Shown: positions 36,339 through 48,913 of the stretch, one piece after another | Layout: each line of letters begins with the position of its first letter | Numbering within the stretch: position 1 is the first letter of the stretch | NCBI GenBank assembly: GCA_937942435.1 | Contig: CALDEM010000041.1 | Coordinates: 1 to 64,000 of the forward strand | DNA from: an uncultured Saprospiraceae bacterium | Lineage (GTDB): Bacteria; Bacteroidota; Bacteroidia; Chitinophagales; Saprospiraceae | Direction: 5' to 3' | Length of the DNA: 64,000 nt | Program-made: the position numbers and the translations under genes | Notes under the pieces: model-generated | The model's input: only the letters and a program-made list of their open reading frames with translations | Database searches by the model: none | What the model was told of the DNA's origin: nothing

Positions 36339-36503
36339 TTGCAAAAAAACAAATCTATTGTTCTAATTGAACCACCGCATCCCAACATGGTCTCTTGGGC
36401 AAATTCTAATTTCTGGTTCGGCCACTGCGTTTAGTAGAATTGAAGAGAACTTTCTGCGCGCTCCTTAATACAAGAAATCAAGAAATGACCGATGAGTTTA
36501 AGC

Positions 36504-36532
36504 AAAAAAAAGCGACCTGCTTGCAGGTCGCT
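36504..36532 (-). terminator. Rho-independent terminator of katG
   Basis: AGCGACCTGC and GCAGGTCGCT form a near-perfect hairpin with a very tight loop. On the minus strand a run of seven T residues follows. It lies 33 bases beyond the katG stop codon. Confidence 0.92.
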
Positions 36533-36564
36533 TGTAACATTTAAAACTATAGCTCTCCAATTAG

Positions 36565-38802
<2,238 letters not shown>

Positions 38803-39032
38803 TCAAACTTACTTCATATGATGTAAAAATATCATTCAATTAAGTGAAGACAACATCTACAACATAGATAATATCAGTAGAATATTCGACAGCATCGTAC
38901 TCTATAGATTTTTATATAATGTCTATCTATTCCTTTTTAGCCTTCTATAGTTCATAGCATCATATTATAATAGTCAGCAGCAAAAAGGAGAGCAACACCG
39001 TAAATATTATCGGTTCTATCAATCGCACTAAA

Positions 39033-39569
39033 TCAGTTTTCCTTATCGAACTTTACCAACTCCAGCTTCATCATCAGGTCTGTTTGGGCGTCACTGCCCA
39101 TCATGAAGATATGTTCACCAAAAATCTCAAAACCCTCTCTCTTGTAAAATCGAATAGCGCCTTCATTCTTCTGCCAAACTCCCAGCCATATACATGTATA
39201 ACGCTCTTCTCTTGCGACCTCTATTGCTTTATCAATCATTAACTTCCCTATACCCATACCTTGACAGTGAGGCAGCAGATAAATGCGTTCGACTTCTAAG
39301 GCGTTTGGGATGTATTGTTCCGTCTGAGCAGTTAGGTGATTTAGTTTGAGATAACCAGAAACTTTGCCGTCTAAAACTAAAAAGAAGAAAAGGGAGCTAG
39401 GATTGGACAATTCTTTACCAAGCTGAACATCACTTAGCTTTTCTGTTACGTAAGCTTCAAAATTATTTGGATCATTAAGATGAGCAAAAGAAGATTCAAA
39501 TGTCTCCACAACTATTTTATGGAGCGCATGAAGCTCATTTTGCTGGACTCTTTTGAATACAATGTTCAT
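39033..39569 (-). CDS. GNAT-family N-acetyltransferase
   Basis: Acetyltransferase of 178 residues with the acetyl-CoA loop QGMGIGKLMIDKAIEVA (about 106-122), preceded by VERIYLLPHC and followed by CIWLGVWQKNEGAIRFYKREGFEIFGEH. This is the common GNAT layout and resembles ribosomal-protein or small-molecule acetyltransferases of the PhnO/SpeG/PaiA kind. Substrate unknown. Isolated gene with no clear operon partners. Confidence 0.87.
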   Translation of the reverse strand: MNIVFKRVQQNELHALHKIVVETFESSFAHLNDPNNFEAYVTEKLSDVQLGKELSNPSSLFFFLVLDGKVSGYLKLNHLTAQTEQYIPNALEVERIYLLPHCQGMGIGKLMIDKAIEVAREERYTCIWLGVWQKNEGAIRFYKREGFEIFGEHIFMMGSDAQTDLMMKLELVKFDKEN

Positions 39570-40051
39570 AAACTCAACTCTACTAATATGAAGCCTCAGA
39601 CAGACCTAAAAAAATGAAACTCCTAATAGGTTAAAGATCATAATTAGTCGTAACAACTTCTTACTTTTCAGCCTGCTACCTTGGGCTCTACAAACCTATC
39701 GATTCATAAGCAGAATCTCATGTGTCAGTCAGCAGACATATACTACCTAATCAACATTAGAAATGACACCAAGATAGTTAAGATAACACGCTCAAAAGTA
39801 AGCTGAGCTCTTATTTTTAAAAATACAACTTACTGAATATGAGCATTTTAATCAACCTTAAGGCAAATAAGCAATAAAATAGCACATCAACACAAACACG
39901 TTAAAAACACAAACAAATATGTGATCTGAACGGCATATTAGTATTGTATATATATTAAACGCATGTATACGGAGAAGGAAGGCAAAGCGGGATCATCAAT
40001 AATGAATCTAGTTCTTCACAAAACAGACATTATGGTTCCACTTTGCTTCTT
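39570..40051. other. AT-rich intergenic stretch without recognised features
   Basis: These 482 bases lie between two minus-strand genes. I see no ORF with coding character, no tRNA and no strong terminator. The part near 39,570 should contain the acetyltransferase promoter. Confidence 0.5.
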
Positions 40052-41608
40052 TTAGTTAATAACAAACATAGATTTCTCCAGTCCTGCTATTCTCTTTCTT
40101 TTTGGAGCCTCTAAGTGACTAAGAATAATCGCCCATAGATCCTCATAAGGTATCACCTCAACCCCATCCAAAGGAGCTGCTATGTTGTACGATATACTTT
40201 GCATTTTCTCAAGATACTTCTTAGTCTTTCTCTCGACCGCGATAGCATTAAAGTTATTGATAGGAACTTCTAGGAGCATTTTAATGAAACAGTTTGATCT
40301 GAAGTTTGGACTCTTACGGACCAGATTACGGCTGCAAAAATCTTTTAGTACATATATCTTTTGCTCCATTCCATCATAGTCTCGATCATATATGTTGAAT
40401 AGTAGTTGGGCGACGATAATTGGAATCTTCATCCGCTCCTTGTCTGTTTCAAAAAAAGACATTTGATTAATAAATCGCCTTATTGGAAACTTCTGCGGCA
40501 CTATTGCACTTTCTATCATTCCCACTCTAAGTAAAAATTCTAAGTACGCTCCAACCAACAAATAAGACGTCCTTGACTCTTCTGGTAATGATTTGAAATT
40601 TCTATGGCCTTTCAAAGTTATATACGATGCATAGGCCTTACTATACTCTTTGAGGTGGATACTAATCAGAACTTGGTCATGACTACAGATAAACCAATTC
40701 AAAGATCCTTCTCGATATCCATCCACAGCAATGGCTAATATATTTTTGGCTTTCTCCAAATCACCTAAATAGAGGTGACACTTTGCCATTTTCATCAATT
40801 GCCCAGACTCAGCATAAGTATGCGCAAAAGAAAGACTTTTAAAATACTCATATGCCGACTCAGCATAACCTAATGCATTTTTATAATCACCGATTACTTG
40901 ATATGTCAGAAATCCTAGGCTATAATAATTCACTTGAAACTTAAATGACCCACTCATATCTGATAAGTGCCCCTCTGACTCTCGAATGAACTGAAGTCCC
41001 ATCTCATGCAATGATTGAGCTTTGGAGTTAGCTTTTATTCTAGCACCAGCGAAGAGCGAATACTTCCAATGAATTTCATTTTCTAATGAGATTAACTTTA
41101 TGCATTCTTGAGATTCTTCATAATAGTCTGTTGCCTTACTTATATCTACCTCAATAATAGTATAGTACTTAACTAAATAACGACATACCTCAAGTCTTAT
41201 CTCATTAAAAAAATATTTGCGTGCTTTTATAATTAAGTTATCTGCGATTGATTTAGAGAGAGCATTAAGAGTAAGTCCTTTCAACACTCCTATCAACGCT
41301 AACTGTTGATTACTTGAATAGTAGTTTTTCTGAAAGCTTGTATGCGAAGAATCATTAACAGGATAGAGCAAGAGCTGATTGTACAAGCACTTTTTTAATT
41401 CTCTTTTGTATCTACGAAACTTTCCTGAAGTGTAATCAACACTTATACACGTTGCAAGTTTTTCGTTAGTGAGCTTTGGTGTAGACAACATAACCTTTAG
41501 CATCTCAGCCTCTTTCTCTCCACACTTACTGGAAATATATGTCCAATCTTCCATATCATATCTCATGACAGTTCTCAAGACATGCATCAGTTCGTAAAGC
41601 TCCTCCAT
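40052..41608 (-). CDS. Large helical protein with TPR-like repeats, unknown function
   Basis: Protein of 518 residues, not recognised as a named family. It has no signal peptide. The sequence is almost all helical. The middle section (about 200-320) has TPR-like pairs, for example GDYKNALGYAESAYEYFKSLSF followed by LMKMAKCHLYLGDLEKAKNILAIAVDGYREGS, with the usual small/large residue pattern. The N-terminal 90 residues (VLRTVMRYDMEDWTYIS...NEKLATCISV) could form a small separate domain. It is an orphan gene with AT-rich flanks of several hundred bases. Similar lone TPR proteins occur in Saprospiria-type genomes, but no function can be offered. Confidence 0.7.
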   Translation of the reverse strand: MEELYELMHVLRTVMRYDMEDWTYISSKCGEKEAEMLKVMLSTPKLTNEKLATCISVDYTSGKFRRYKRELKKCLYNQLLLYPVNDSSHTSFQKNYYSSNQQLALIGVLKGLTLNALSKSIADNLIIKARKYFFNEIRLEVCRYLVKYYTIIEVDISKATDYYEESQECIKLISLENEIHWKYSLFAGARIKANSKAQSLHEMGLQFIRESEGHLSDMSGSFKFQVNYYSLGFLTYQVIGDYKNALGYAESAYEYFKSLSFAHTYAESGQLMKMAKCHLYLGDLEKAKNILAIAVDGYREGSLNWFICSHDQVLISIHLKEYSKAYASYITLKGHRNFKSLPEESRTSYLLVGAYLEFLLRVGMIESAIVPQKFPIRRFINQMSFFETDKERMKIPIIVAQLLFNIYDRDYDGMEQKIYVLKDFCSRNLVRKSPNFRSNCFIKMLLEVPINNFNAIAVERKTKKYLEKMQSISYNIAAPLDGVEVIPYEDLWAIILSHLEAPKRKRIAGLEKSMFVIN

Positions 41609-41939
41609 ATGAAATAAACAATAGTAAGATAATGCTTTTGTTTTAACATTTATTACATCCAGTTAATAAATTAGTTAAGCTTATAAAATAGGTTTTAAAG
41701 CATCTATAGACTATACACAAAAAGGTCATAATCAACATTTTATCAGTGGCATCATCACTTCATCTTTACATCGACAGAATATTTTACTCATTTCAAATAC
41801 ATGATTATGTTCACGGCATACACGTTTATAGTTGGGGATGACAATGATGGTGTTTAGTATAAACCATTACAGCATTTAAAAATAAAAAAGGCTTCGAGTG
41901 TTACTTGAAGCCTTTTTTTTTATTTTCTACAATCCTTTC
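41609..41939. other. Intergenic stretch before the end of the his operon
   Basis: It contains the presumed promoter of the TPR-like gene and, near its right end, the strong hairpin that closes the his operon. Nothing else is evident. Confidence 0.5.
41884..41918 (-). terminator. Rho-independent terminator of the his operon (bidirectional-looking)
   Basis: AAAAAAGGCTTC and GAAGCCTTTTTT pair perfectly, and the stem extends inward (one G-T pair) to a three-base loop. T-runs follow on both strands, so it may work both ways. It lies 22 bases past the hisIE stop. Confidence 0.92.
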
Positions 41940-42524
41940 TCAACTGCGCGTTTTTAAAACGCGTACCACATCCTCTAATTTCTTATCGCGATCGCGTAAC
42001 AAAATCAAGTAATGATATAAGAGGTCAGCCGCTTCGCCTAGAAACAAATCATCGTTTTTCATCATCGACTCTATCACTAACTCTACTGCTTCTTCGCCTA
42101 CTTTTTGAGCGATCTTATGAGTCCCTTTTTCAAACAGAGAAGAAGTATAAGATTTTTCAGATCTATCTTCATGACGATTATTTATAACACCTTCTAACGA
42201 TTCTATAAAGGTTAGTTTACTTTGCTCATTAGTTTCTCTCCAACAAGTATCAGATCCAGTATGACATGTCGGGCCATCAGGATTAACCTTGATGAGGAGT
42301 GCATCTTGGTCACAATCGAGAGACCATGAGACGAGATGAAGGTAGTTTTTGCTAGTTTCTCCTTTCGTCCAAAGCCTCTGCTTTGATCTACTATAAAAGG
42401 TCACCAACTTAGAGGCTTTAGTTTTAGAAAACGCTTCTTCGTTCATATACCCAAGCATCAAAACCTTACTCGTCTGATCATCTTGGATGATAGCAGGTAT
42501 CAACCCGTCGTTGTCGTACTTCAT
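41940..42524 (-). CDS. hisI: Bifunctional phosphoribosyl-AMP cyclohydrolase / phosphoribosyl-ATP pyrophosphatase HisIE
   Basis: Fused enzyme of about 194 residues catalysing steps 2 and 3 of histidine biosynthesis. The N-terminal HisI domain (about 1-105) has MLGYMNEEAF, the zinc-site pattern LDCDQDALL and GPTCHTGSDTCW. The C-terminal HisE domain (about 110-190) has KVGEEAVELVIE and EAADLLYHYLILL. The start is taken at the ATG at 42524; a TTG two codons upstream is in frame but weaker. It is the last gene of the operon, 11 bases after hisF. Confidence 0.96.
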   Translation of the reverse strand: MKYDNDGLIPAIIQDDQTSKVLMLGYMNEEAFSKTKASKLVTFYSRSKQRLWTKGETSKNYLHLVSWSLDCDQDALLIKVNPDGPTCHTGSDTCWRETNEQSKLTFIESLEGVINNRHEDRSEKSYTSSLFEKGTHKIAQKVGEEAVELVIESMMKNDDLFLGEAADLLYHYLILLRDRDKKLEDVVRVLKTRS

Positions 42525-42535
42525 GATCAATAATT

Positions 42536-43291
42536 CTATATTCTAATTTCAATATTTTGCGAAAGCAGATAACTCTTTAACTCTGGTACAGGTATCTCAT
42601 CAAAATGAAACACACTAGCTGCTAGCCCGGCATCAGCTTTACCTTTTGTAAAAACATCAACAAAATGATCCTTAGTCCCTGCACCTCCAGAAGCAATAAT
42701 AGGGATCGAAAGCCTCTCACTCATCTCTGCCAATGCCTCACAGGCAAATCCAGTCTTGGTACCGTCATGGTCCATCGATGTAAACAAGATCTCTCCTGCC
42801 CCCATCTCCTGCATCTGTTCTGCCCAATCAAATAAATCCAACTCGGTTGGCTTAGATCCGCCATGTGTATGCACTAACCAATGTCCATCGACTTGTCTTG
42901 CATCTATAGCTACCACTAAACACTGTGATCCAAACTCTTTTGATATCTCGAGAGCCAGCTCTGGTTTATAAACTACTGCGCTGTTAACACTTACCTTGTC
43001 AGCGCCATTCCTAAGTATATGGGCGACTTTATCAACAGATGCGATACCTCCTCCGACTGTAAAAGGGATATCTACTTGCTCTCCTACTCGTTTTACCAAA
43101 TCATAGATCGTATCTCGCTCCTCCTGTGTAGCTGAGATATCCAGCAGGACCAGCTCGTCTGCTCCGACATCAGCATACTTCTTAGCCAAAACAACTGGAT
43201 CACCAGCATCTCTGAGATTTACAAAATTGACGCCTTTGACAGTACGTCCATTCTTAATATCAAGACAGGGAACGATGCGCTTCGTCAACAT
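42536..43291 (-). CDS. hisF: Imidazole glycerol phosphate synthase cyclase subunit HisF
   Basis: TIM-barrel enzyme of 251 residues that joins PRFAR and ammonia to give imidazole glycerol phosphate and AICAR, working with HisH. It shows [19 protein letters not shown] with the catalytic Asp11 region, [15 protein letters not shown] and IIASGGAGT, which place both phosphate-binding sites. The ATG overlaps the hisA stop by one base (TAATG). Confidence 0.97.
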   Translation of the reverse strand: MLTKRIVPCLDIKNGRTVKGVNFVNLRDAGDPVVLAKKYADVGADELVLLDISATQEERDTIYDLVKRVGEQVDIPFTVGGGIASVDKVAHILRNGADKVSVNSAVVYKPELALEISKEFGSQCLVVAIDARQVDGHWLVHTHGGSKPTELDLFDWAEQMQEMGAGEILFTSMDHDGTKTGFACEALAEMSERLSIPIIASGGAGTKDHFVDVFTKGKADAGLAASVFHFDEIPVPELKSYLLSQNIEIRI

Positions 43292-44010
43292 TAACAGAAA
43301 GCTTTTAATACTTCATCCGGATCTATCAACCCCTCATAAAGCGCCTTGCCCAATATGATACCCGAGATCCCCATCCCTTCTAATACTTTACATTCTTCGA
43401 TGGAGGAAACCCCTCCACTGGCCACTAGCTTTATACCTGGAAAATTATCAAGTATATCATCATACAGCTTGAGCGAGGAACCGCCCATCATACCATCTTT
43501 TGCAATATCTGTACATACAAAGTGTCGAGCTCCATCATCCATAAAGTCATTTATAAACTCCATTATATCAACTTCGGTGTTTTCTAACCAGCCGTTGATT
43601 GACAGTTTTCGATCTTTTACGTCAGCACCAATCATGATCTGATCAGCCCCATATCTTAAGACCCAAAACTTCACAAGATTAGAATTTCGGACAGCCAAAC
43701 TACCGACGTTGACTTGATGCGCTCCAGATCTTAATGATTGTATAAGTGAGTCTTCACTTTTTATACCACCGCCAAAATCAACTTTCAAATTGGTATCCAG
43801 TGCGATCTGATTGAGCACATAGAGATTCTTAGGACTACTGGTTTTAGCGCCATCAAGGTCGACGAGGTGAAGGTACTCAAAGCCCCGGCTTTCTAACATC
43901 CTAGCCACTTGCACAGGACTTTCGTCATAGACCTTCTTCTGATTATAATCTCCTTGGGTAAGTCGCACGCACTTACCACCTATTATATCTATCGCAGGTA
44001 TCAACCGCAT
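43291..44010 (-). CDS. hisA: ProFAR isomerase HisA
   Basis: Phosphoribosylformimino-5-aminoimidazole carboxamide ribotide isomerase, 239 residues, a TIM barrel related to HisF. Recognisable segments are [19 protein letters not shown] with catalytic Asp8, VDFGGGI, and VASGGVSS. It lies nine bases behind hisH. Confidence 0.97.
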   Translation of the reverse strand: MRLIPAIDIIGGKCVRLTQGDYNQKKVYDESPVQVARMLESRGFEYLHLVDLDGAKTSSPKNLYVLNQIALDTNLKVDFGGGIKSEDSLIQSLRSGAHQVNVGSLAVRNSNLVKFWVLRYGADQIMIGADVKDRKLSINGWLENTEVDIMEFINDFMDDGARHFVCTDIAKDGMMGGSSLKLYDDILDNFPGIKLVASGGVSSIEECKVLEGMGISGIILGKALYEGLIDPDEVLKAFC

Positions 44011-44019
44011 CTTAATCTG

Positions 44020-44604
44020 TTATTTCAAAAAGTTTTCAATGATCTGGGCACCTTGCTTACTGCTCTTCTCTGCATGAAACTGGATCCCCCAGAAGTTATC
44101 TTTTCTGATCGCTGCTGCAAATGTAACGTCATAATCACTCGTAGCAATACAATACTTATTGTCCGGCAGATAGTAGCTATGCACATAATAGAAGTAAGCA
44201 TCATCATCTATACTGTCAAATAATGAGTCTTTGGTTTTGGTTTGCGTTGTGTTCCAACCCATATGAGGTACATTATAATCTTGTGATGGATCAAATCTCG
44301 AGACAATACCAGGGATAATACCCAAACAAGCTGTATCTCCTTCTTCTGATCTTTCAGCCATCAACTGCATCCCTACACAGATACCCAGCACAGGTTGAGT
44401 CAAGCCTTTGATGACATCTACTAATCCTTTTTCCTTTAAGGAAGTCATAGCGGCTCCGGCATGACCCACACCAGGAAATATGACCTTTTGGGCCGATCTT
44501 ATCTCTTTTGGATCACTTGACAATCTATAATCAGCTTGAAGACGATCGAGCGCATTCATCACAGAACAAGTATTGCCAGCATCATAATCTATCAAAACAA
44601 TCAT
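44020..44604 (-). CDS. hisH: Imidazole glycerol phosphate synthase glutaminase subunit HisH
   Basis: Class I glutamine amidotransferase of 194 residues that supplies ammonia to HisF. The catalytic triad is C76 in LGICVGMQLM with H177 and E179 in FHAEKS. Its ATG overlaps the hisB stop as ATGA, so the two are coupled. Normal length and no missing residues. Confidence 0.97.
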   Translation of the reverse strand: MIVLIDYDAGNTCSVMNALDRLQADYRLSSDPKEIRSAQKVIFPGVGHAGAAMTSLKEKGLVDVIKGLTQPVLGICVGMQLMAERSEEGDTACLGIIPGIVSRFDPSQDYNVPHMGWNTTQTKTKDSLFDSIDDDAYFYYVHSYYLPDNKYCIATSDYDVTFAAAIRKDNFWGIQFHAEKSSKQGAQIIENFLK

Positions 44605-45725
44605 AAAACCCCTTTTGTGGATGGCAAGACATCACTCGCACGATCGATGCTGATACCGTGCCGTATCGCTCTTGCAAATGCTTTGAATATTGCTTCGATC
44701 TTATGATGCTCATTGTCTCCTTCGGCCTTGATATTTAAGTTACAAGTAGCATGATCACTAAATGACTTGAAGAAGTGATAAAACATCTCCGTAGGAACAT
44801 CTCCAATCTTTTCCCTCTTAAAAGAAGCGTCCCACTCTAGCCAGGCTCGACCGCCAAAGTCAACAGCTACTTGCGCCAGGCAATCATCCATAGGCAAGCA
44901 GAAGCCATATCGTTGCATGCCCACTTTACGGCCCATGGCATTCTTAAAAGCTGCCCCTAAAGTGATGGCAGTATCTTCGATGGTATGGTGCTCATCTATC
45001 TCAAGATCTCCATCTACCTTGACTACTAAATCGACTAAACCATGACGAGCTATCTGATCCAACATATGGTCAAAGAACTCAAGTCCTGTATGTATGTCTG
45101 AAGCGCCCGTACCATCTAAGTTGAGATCTATGCAGACCTTAGTTTCAGATGTATCTCTTTGTTCTGTGGTCTGTCTTTCTAAGGACTTTAGATGAGTATA
45201 GATATCCTTCCAATTGTTAGTTACTAAAGCGACGCTTCCAGTTAGATCTGATGGGACACTTTCTTTATCGCCCACCTTTTCATGAATAAAGACGCCTTGT
45301 GCACCAAGATTTTGCGCCAGCTTACAATCACTCCACCTATCACCAAACACAAAAGATCGACTAAGATCAAAATCACCGTCTACATATTGACTAAGCATAC
45401 TTGTGCCAGGCTTGCGATATGGTGAGTTATCCTTCTCAAAACTTCTATCGATATGGATACTATCAAAGACGACACCTTCTCCTTTTAGTACATCCAACAT
45501 CAACTCTTGTAGCGGCCAAAAATCGCTTTCTGGGTAAGAAGAAGTCCCCAAGCCATCTTGATTAGTAACCAAGGCAAGTACGTAGTCTAACTCTTTTACA
45601 ATCTTAGATAGATAAGTGATCGCTCCTGGAAAAAAGCTAAACTTATCGAGCCTATCTACTTGATAGTCTGACTCGGGTTCTCGTATGATTGTACCATCTC
45701 TATCTATGAATAGTACTTTCTTCAT
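44601..45725 (-). CDS. hisB: Bifunctional histidinol-phosphatase / imidazoleglycerol-phosphate dehydratase HisB
   Basis: Fusion of 374 residues. The N-terminal HAD phosphatase (about 1-165) has the DxD nucleophile pair D8/D10 in FIDRDGT and later FVFGDRWSD. The C-terminal dehydratase (about 190-374) has HTGLEFFDHMLDQIARHG, DEHHTIED and the matching DNEHHKIEAIFKAFARAIR repeat, which bind the manganese centres. It overlaps the 3' end of hisC by 26 bases. The fused form is usual in Bacteroidota and enterics. Confidence 0.97.
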   Translation of the reverse strand: MKKVLFIDRDGTIIREPESDYQVDRLDKFSFFPGAITYLSKIVKELDYVLALVTNQDGLGTSSYPESDFWPLQELMLDVLKGEGVVFDSIHIDRSFEKDNSPYRKPGTSMLSQYVDGDFDLSRSFVFGDRWSDCKLAQNLGAQGVFIHEKVGDKESVPSDLTGSVALVTNNWKDIYTHLKSLERQTTEQRDTSETKVCIDLNLDGTGASDIHTGLEFFDHMLDQIARHGLVDLVVKVDGDLEIDEHHTIEDTAITLGAAFKNAMGRKVGMQRYGFCLPMDDCLAQVAVDFGGRAWLEWDASFKREKIGDVPTEMFYHFFKSFSDHATCNLNIKAEGDNEHHKIEAIFKAFARAIRHGISIDRASDVLPSTKGVL

Positions 45726-46752
45726 AATATTGGTTTATAAGTTTTATCAGCATATCATTTTCTTTTGGTAGACCTATTGTCAACCTAAGACACCCTTCAC
45801 AATTTAACTGACTACTACGATCTCTGATGATGACACCGCGCTTCATTAGGTATTGGTATAATTCTTTATGTTCTTGAAATCTCACTAAAACGAAGTTGGT
45901 ATCAGATGGGTATATTTTCTTTACTCCTTTTTGTCCCTCCAAAGCAACCGTTACTTTCCGTCGCTCTGATATACACTCTACTATTTGAGAGGTAGTAAGA
46001 TCGGCGTTTTCTAATATTTTTTTAGCAATTGCTTGGGTGTGATTATTCACATTGTAGGGAGGCTTTACTTTAACCAGATAGTTTATAATCTCTTTACTTG
46101 CAAACCCCATCCCAAGTCTTAAGCCTGCACCACCCATAGCCTTTGAAAAGGTCTGAAGGACAATCACGTTTTCTAATTGTGAGAGTTGATACAAAATAGA
46201 ATCTTGGTCTGCAAACTCTATGTATGCTTCATCGATAACTACTATACCATGCCATCCTGCAACAACTTTCAGCACTCGATCTTTTGACAGCACATTACCT
46301 GTTGGATTATTAGGAGAACATAGAAAAAGTAACTTGTGATGAGTCGTCTGATCAGCCAAACAACGATACACATCTATATCAAAATCATCATCCAACGCGA
46401 CCTCTTCCCTCCTGACATCATTAATGTCTGCCACTACCTTATACATGCCAAATGACGGACTTATGTATCTAAGTACATCTTCTTTGGGCTCACAAAAGGT
46501 TCTAACGATTAGATCTATCAATTCGTCTGACCCATTACCTAAAATGATCTGTTCTGCACTCACTTTTCTTGATGAAGCAATCATGCTTTTCAGCTCACGT
46601 TGATGAGGATCTGGATACCTATTGTGTGCTGATTGATATGGGGATTCATTAGCATCGAGAAACACATCTGCATCTCCTTCAAACTCTGCGCGCGCAGAAC
46701 TGAAGGCCTTTAAGGATTTGATGTTTTCCCTGACCAGCTCTTGTATATTCAT
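45700..46752 (-). CDS. hisC: Histidinol-phosphate aminotransferase HisC
   Basis: PLP-dependent class II aminotransferase of 350 residues that converts imidazole acetol phosphate to histidinol phosphate. Visible motifs are the ANESPY loop near the N-terminus, LGNGSDELID, FLCSPNNPTGN, VVIDEAYIEF and the PLP lysine in TFSKAMGGAGLRLG. Its ATG overlaps the hisD stop (ATGA). Confidence 0.97.
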   Translation of the reverse strand: MNIQELVRENIKSLKAFSSARAEFEGDADVFLDANESPYQSAHNRYPDPHQRELKSMIASSRKVSAEQIILGNGSDELIDLIVRTFCEPKEDVLRYISPSFGMYKVVADINDVRREEVALDDDFDIDVYRCLADQTTHHKLLFLCSPNNPTGNVLSKDRVLKVVAGWHGIVVIDEAYIEFADQDSILYQLSQLENVIVLQTFSKAMGGAGLRLGMGFASKEIINYLVKVKPPYNVNNHTQAIAKKILENADLTTSQIVECISERRKVTVALEGQKGVKKIYPSDTNFVLVRFQEHKELYQYLMKRGVIIRDRSSQLNCEGCLRLTIGLPKENDMLIKLINQYYEESTIHR

Positions 46753-48050
46753 AGTGTATCAAGTCTTTGCTGGATGGCGTTAGCATGCGCTGTAAGTTCT
46801 TCATTAGTAGCCATAGTCATGATGGCTGGACCGATATTTTGGATGCCTGATTTTGTAATGTTTTGAAAGGTGATCTTCTTCACAAAAGAATCCAAAGAAA
46901 CGCCACTGTATGCTCTTGCATATGCTGCCGTTGGCAATGTGTGATTAGTCCCCGAAGCATAGTCACCTGCGCTCTCGGGAGTATAATGGCCAATAAAAAC
47001 CGACCCTGCATTTTGTATTAATCCGATATGATCATTGGCATCATCACTCCCTAATATTAAGTGCTCTGGTGCATATCTGTTTATAAAATCATATGAAGCC
47101 TCTACTGTATCGAACACACAAACATAAGCATGATCTAAGGCTATAGCGGCAGTGTTTGCTCTTGATAGATTTTCTAATTGCAAGTTGAGCGCAACATTCA
47201 CTTTTTCAATCATGCTTTCATCAGTAGTTACTAAAACGACTTGACTGTCGATACCATGTTCTGCTTGAGATAATAGATCTGATGCTACAAAAGCAGGATT
47301 TGCGGAAGCATCAGCAAACACCAAAACCTCTGAAGGTCCAGCAGGCAAATCAATAGCAACGCCATACTCTAATCCTTTCATTTTGGCAGCTGTCACAAAC
47401 TGATTGCCAGGGCCAAATATTTTATATACTGGAGGGATCGTACCCGTGCCCAACACCATACCTGCAATCGCTTGAGAGCCACCGGCCTTAACGACTTGCT
47501 TGATACCACATAATTGAGCGGCATAGAGAATGGCAGGATGCACCTTACCATCTTTATTAGGTGGTGTACAAAGGACCACTTCTTGACAACCTGCCACCTG
47601 CGCTGGTATCCCAAGCATCAATACTGTGCTAAATAAAGGAGCAGTTCCACCTGGTATATACAATCCAATTCTTTCGATAGGCCTAGCTTCTTGCCAGCAC
47701 GTGACGCCTTGGGTTGTTTCTATCTTCTTAGATTCTAATTGTTGTGATTGGTGAAAGAGTTTAATATTAGCATAAGCGAGATTGATGGCATCTTTTAGTT
47801 CATCCGATATGAGACTACTTCCATCAATATATTCTGCCTTACTGACTTCAAGTTGATCAAGTTTTACTTTATCGAACCGCTCGGTCAAAGCCAAGATTGC
47901 CTTATCGCCATTTTTGCGTACAGAGTCAAAAACACCCTGAACGATATTAGAAAGCTCTTCTTTTTTTATAGCGGGACGCTGTACCAAATCATCAATAACA
48001 TCTTGATTTGGATTCTTGTATGTCTTCAATTTAACATCATACTTAGACAT
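46749..48050 (-). CDS. hisD: Histidinol dehydrogenase HisD
   Basis: NAD-dependent zinc enzyme of 433 residues carrying out the last two oxidations to histidine. Family segments include YIPGGTAPLFSTVLMLGIPA, LPAGPSEVLVFAD, SQAEHGIDSQV, and the active-site histidines in YAPEHLIL and SGTNHTLPT. ATG at 48050 is preferred over the TTG one codon earlier; it gives a TGATG overlap with hisG. Confidence 0.97.
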   Translation of the reverse strand: MSKYDVKLKTYKNPNQDVIDDLVQRPAIKKEELSNIVQGVFDSVRKNGDKAILALTERFDKVKLDQLEVSKAEYIDGSSLISDELKDAINLAYANIKLFHQSQQLESKKIETTQGVTCWQEARPIERIGLYIPGGTAPLFSTVLMLGIPAQVAGCQEVVLCTPPNKDGKVHPAILYAAQLCGIKQVVKAGGSQAIAGMVLGTGTIPPVYKIFGPGNQFVTAAKMKGLEYGVAIDLPAGPSEVLVFADASANPAFVASDLLSQAEHGIDSQVVLVTTDESMIEKVNVALNLQLENLSRANTAAIALDHAYVCVFDTVEASYDFINRYAPEHLILGSDDANDHIGLIQNAGSVFIGHYTPESAGDYASGTNHTLPTAAYARAYSGVSLDSFVKKITFQNITKSGIQNIGPAIMTMATNEELTAHANAIQQRLDTL

Positions 48051-48904
48051 CAAACAACCATTTTTTCAATTGGAATAATTAGAATGCCTTCTGCACCAAG
48101 TGCTTTTAACTTATTGATCACTTTCCAAAAGTCTGACTCTGCAATCACAGAGTGCAAAGAGCTCCATCCTTCTTCTACCAATGGGAGGACCGTTGGGCTT
48201 TTTAAAACTGGAAGCATATCACTTACTTCCTTGATCTTATCATTTGGTACATTCATAAGAACGTATCTGTGATTGCGTCCTTTCATCACAGACCTTATCC
48301 TGAATAATAACTGATCTAAGAGCTTTTGCTTCTCAACACTCAGGTTGTCATTGACAGCTATAACTGCTTCAGATCGGAGGATGATTTCTTTCTCATCTAA
48401 GCCATTTTTAAATAATGTACTACCCGAGCTAACTAAATCACAGATAGCGTCTGCCAATCCAATATTGGGTGCTATCTCAACCGACCCTGAGATCACATGT
48501 ATCTCAGCAGACACATCCTGTTCTTTCAAATACTGTTTTAGCGTATGTGGGTATGAGGTGGCGATCTTTTTACCAGCTAAATCTTGAATGCTGCTGTAAG
48601 ACATGACCTTGGGGACCGCTATCGACAAGCGACACTTTGAGAAGCCCAGTTTATCCAACAACCTGACGTTGACATTCTTCTCATGCAGGGTATTCTCTCC
48701 GATGATAGCTATATCTGCTACTCCATCTTCCAGATACTTAGGTATATCTGAGTTACGCAGGAAGTAGAAAGTTGCATCCATCCCTCGTGCAGGCGCTTTG
48801 AGCTGATCCTTTGAGTTATCTACCTTGAGCCCTGCCGACTTTAGCAAGGCAATCGTCTCATTGTGGAGTCTTCCTGATTTTTGAATTGCAATGTTTAATC
48901 CCAT
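48050..48904 (-). CDS. hisG: ATP phosphoribosyltransferase HisG, long form
   Basis: First enzyme of histidine biosynthesis, 284 residues, which condenses ATP and PRPP. The length and the C-terminal extension from about residue 205 (VLMNVPNDKIKEVSDMLPVLKSPTV) mark the long form with an ACT-like regulatory domain that binds histidine, so it does not need HisZ. The start is set at ATG 48904 (MGLNIAIQKSGRL); an upstream in-frame codon would begin inside the attenuator hairpin. It is the first gene of the operon, nine bases behind the terminator T-run. Confidence 0.97.
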   Translation of the reverse strand: MGLNIAIQKSGRLHNETIALLKSAGLKVDNSKDQLKAPARGMDATFYFLRNSDIPKYLEDGVADIAIIGENTLHEKNVNVRLLDKLGFSKCRLSIAVPKVMSYSSIQDLAGKKIATSYPHTLKQYLKEQDVSAEIHVISGSVEIAPNIGLADAICDLVSSGSTLFKNGLDEKEIILRSEAVIAVNDNLSVEKQKLLDQLLFRIRSVMKGRNHRYVLMNVPNDKIKEVSDMLPVLKSPTVLPLVEEGWSSLHSVIAESDFWKVINKLKALGAEGILIIPIEKMVV

Positions 48905-48913
48905 AAAATATTT

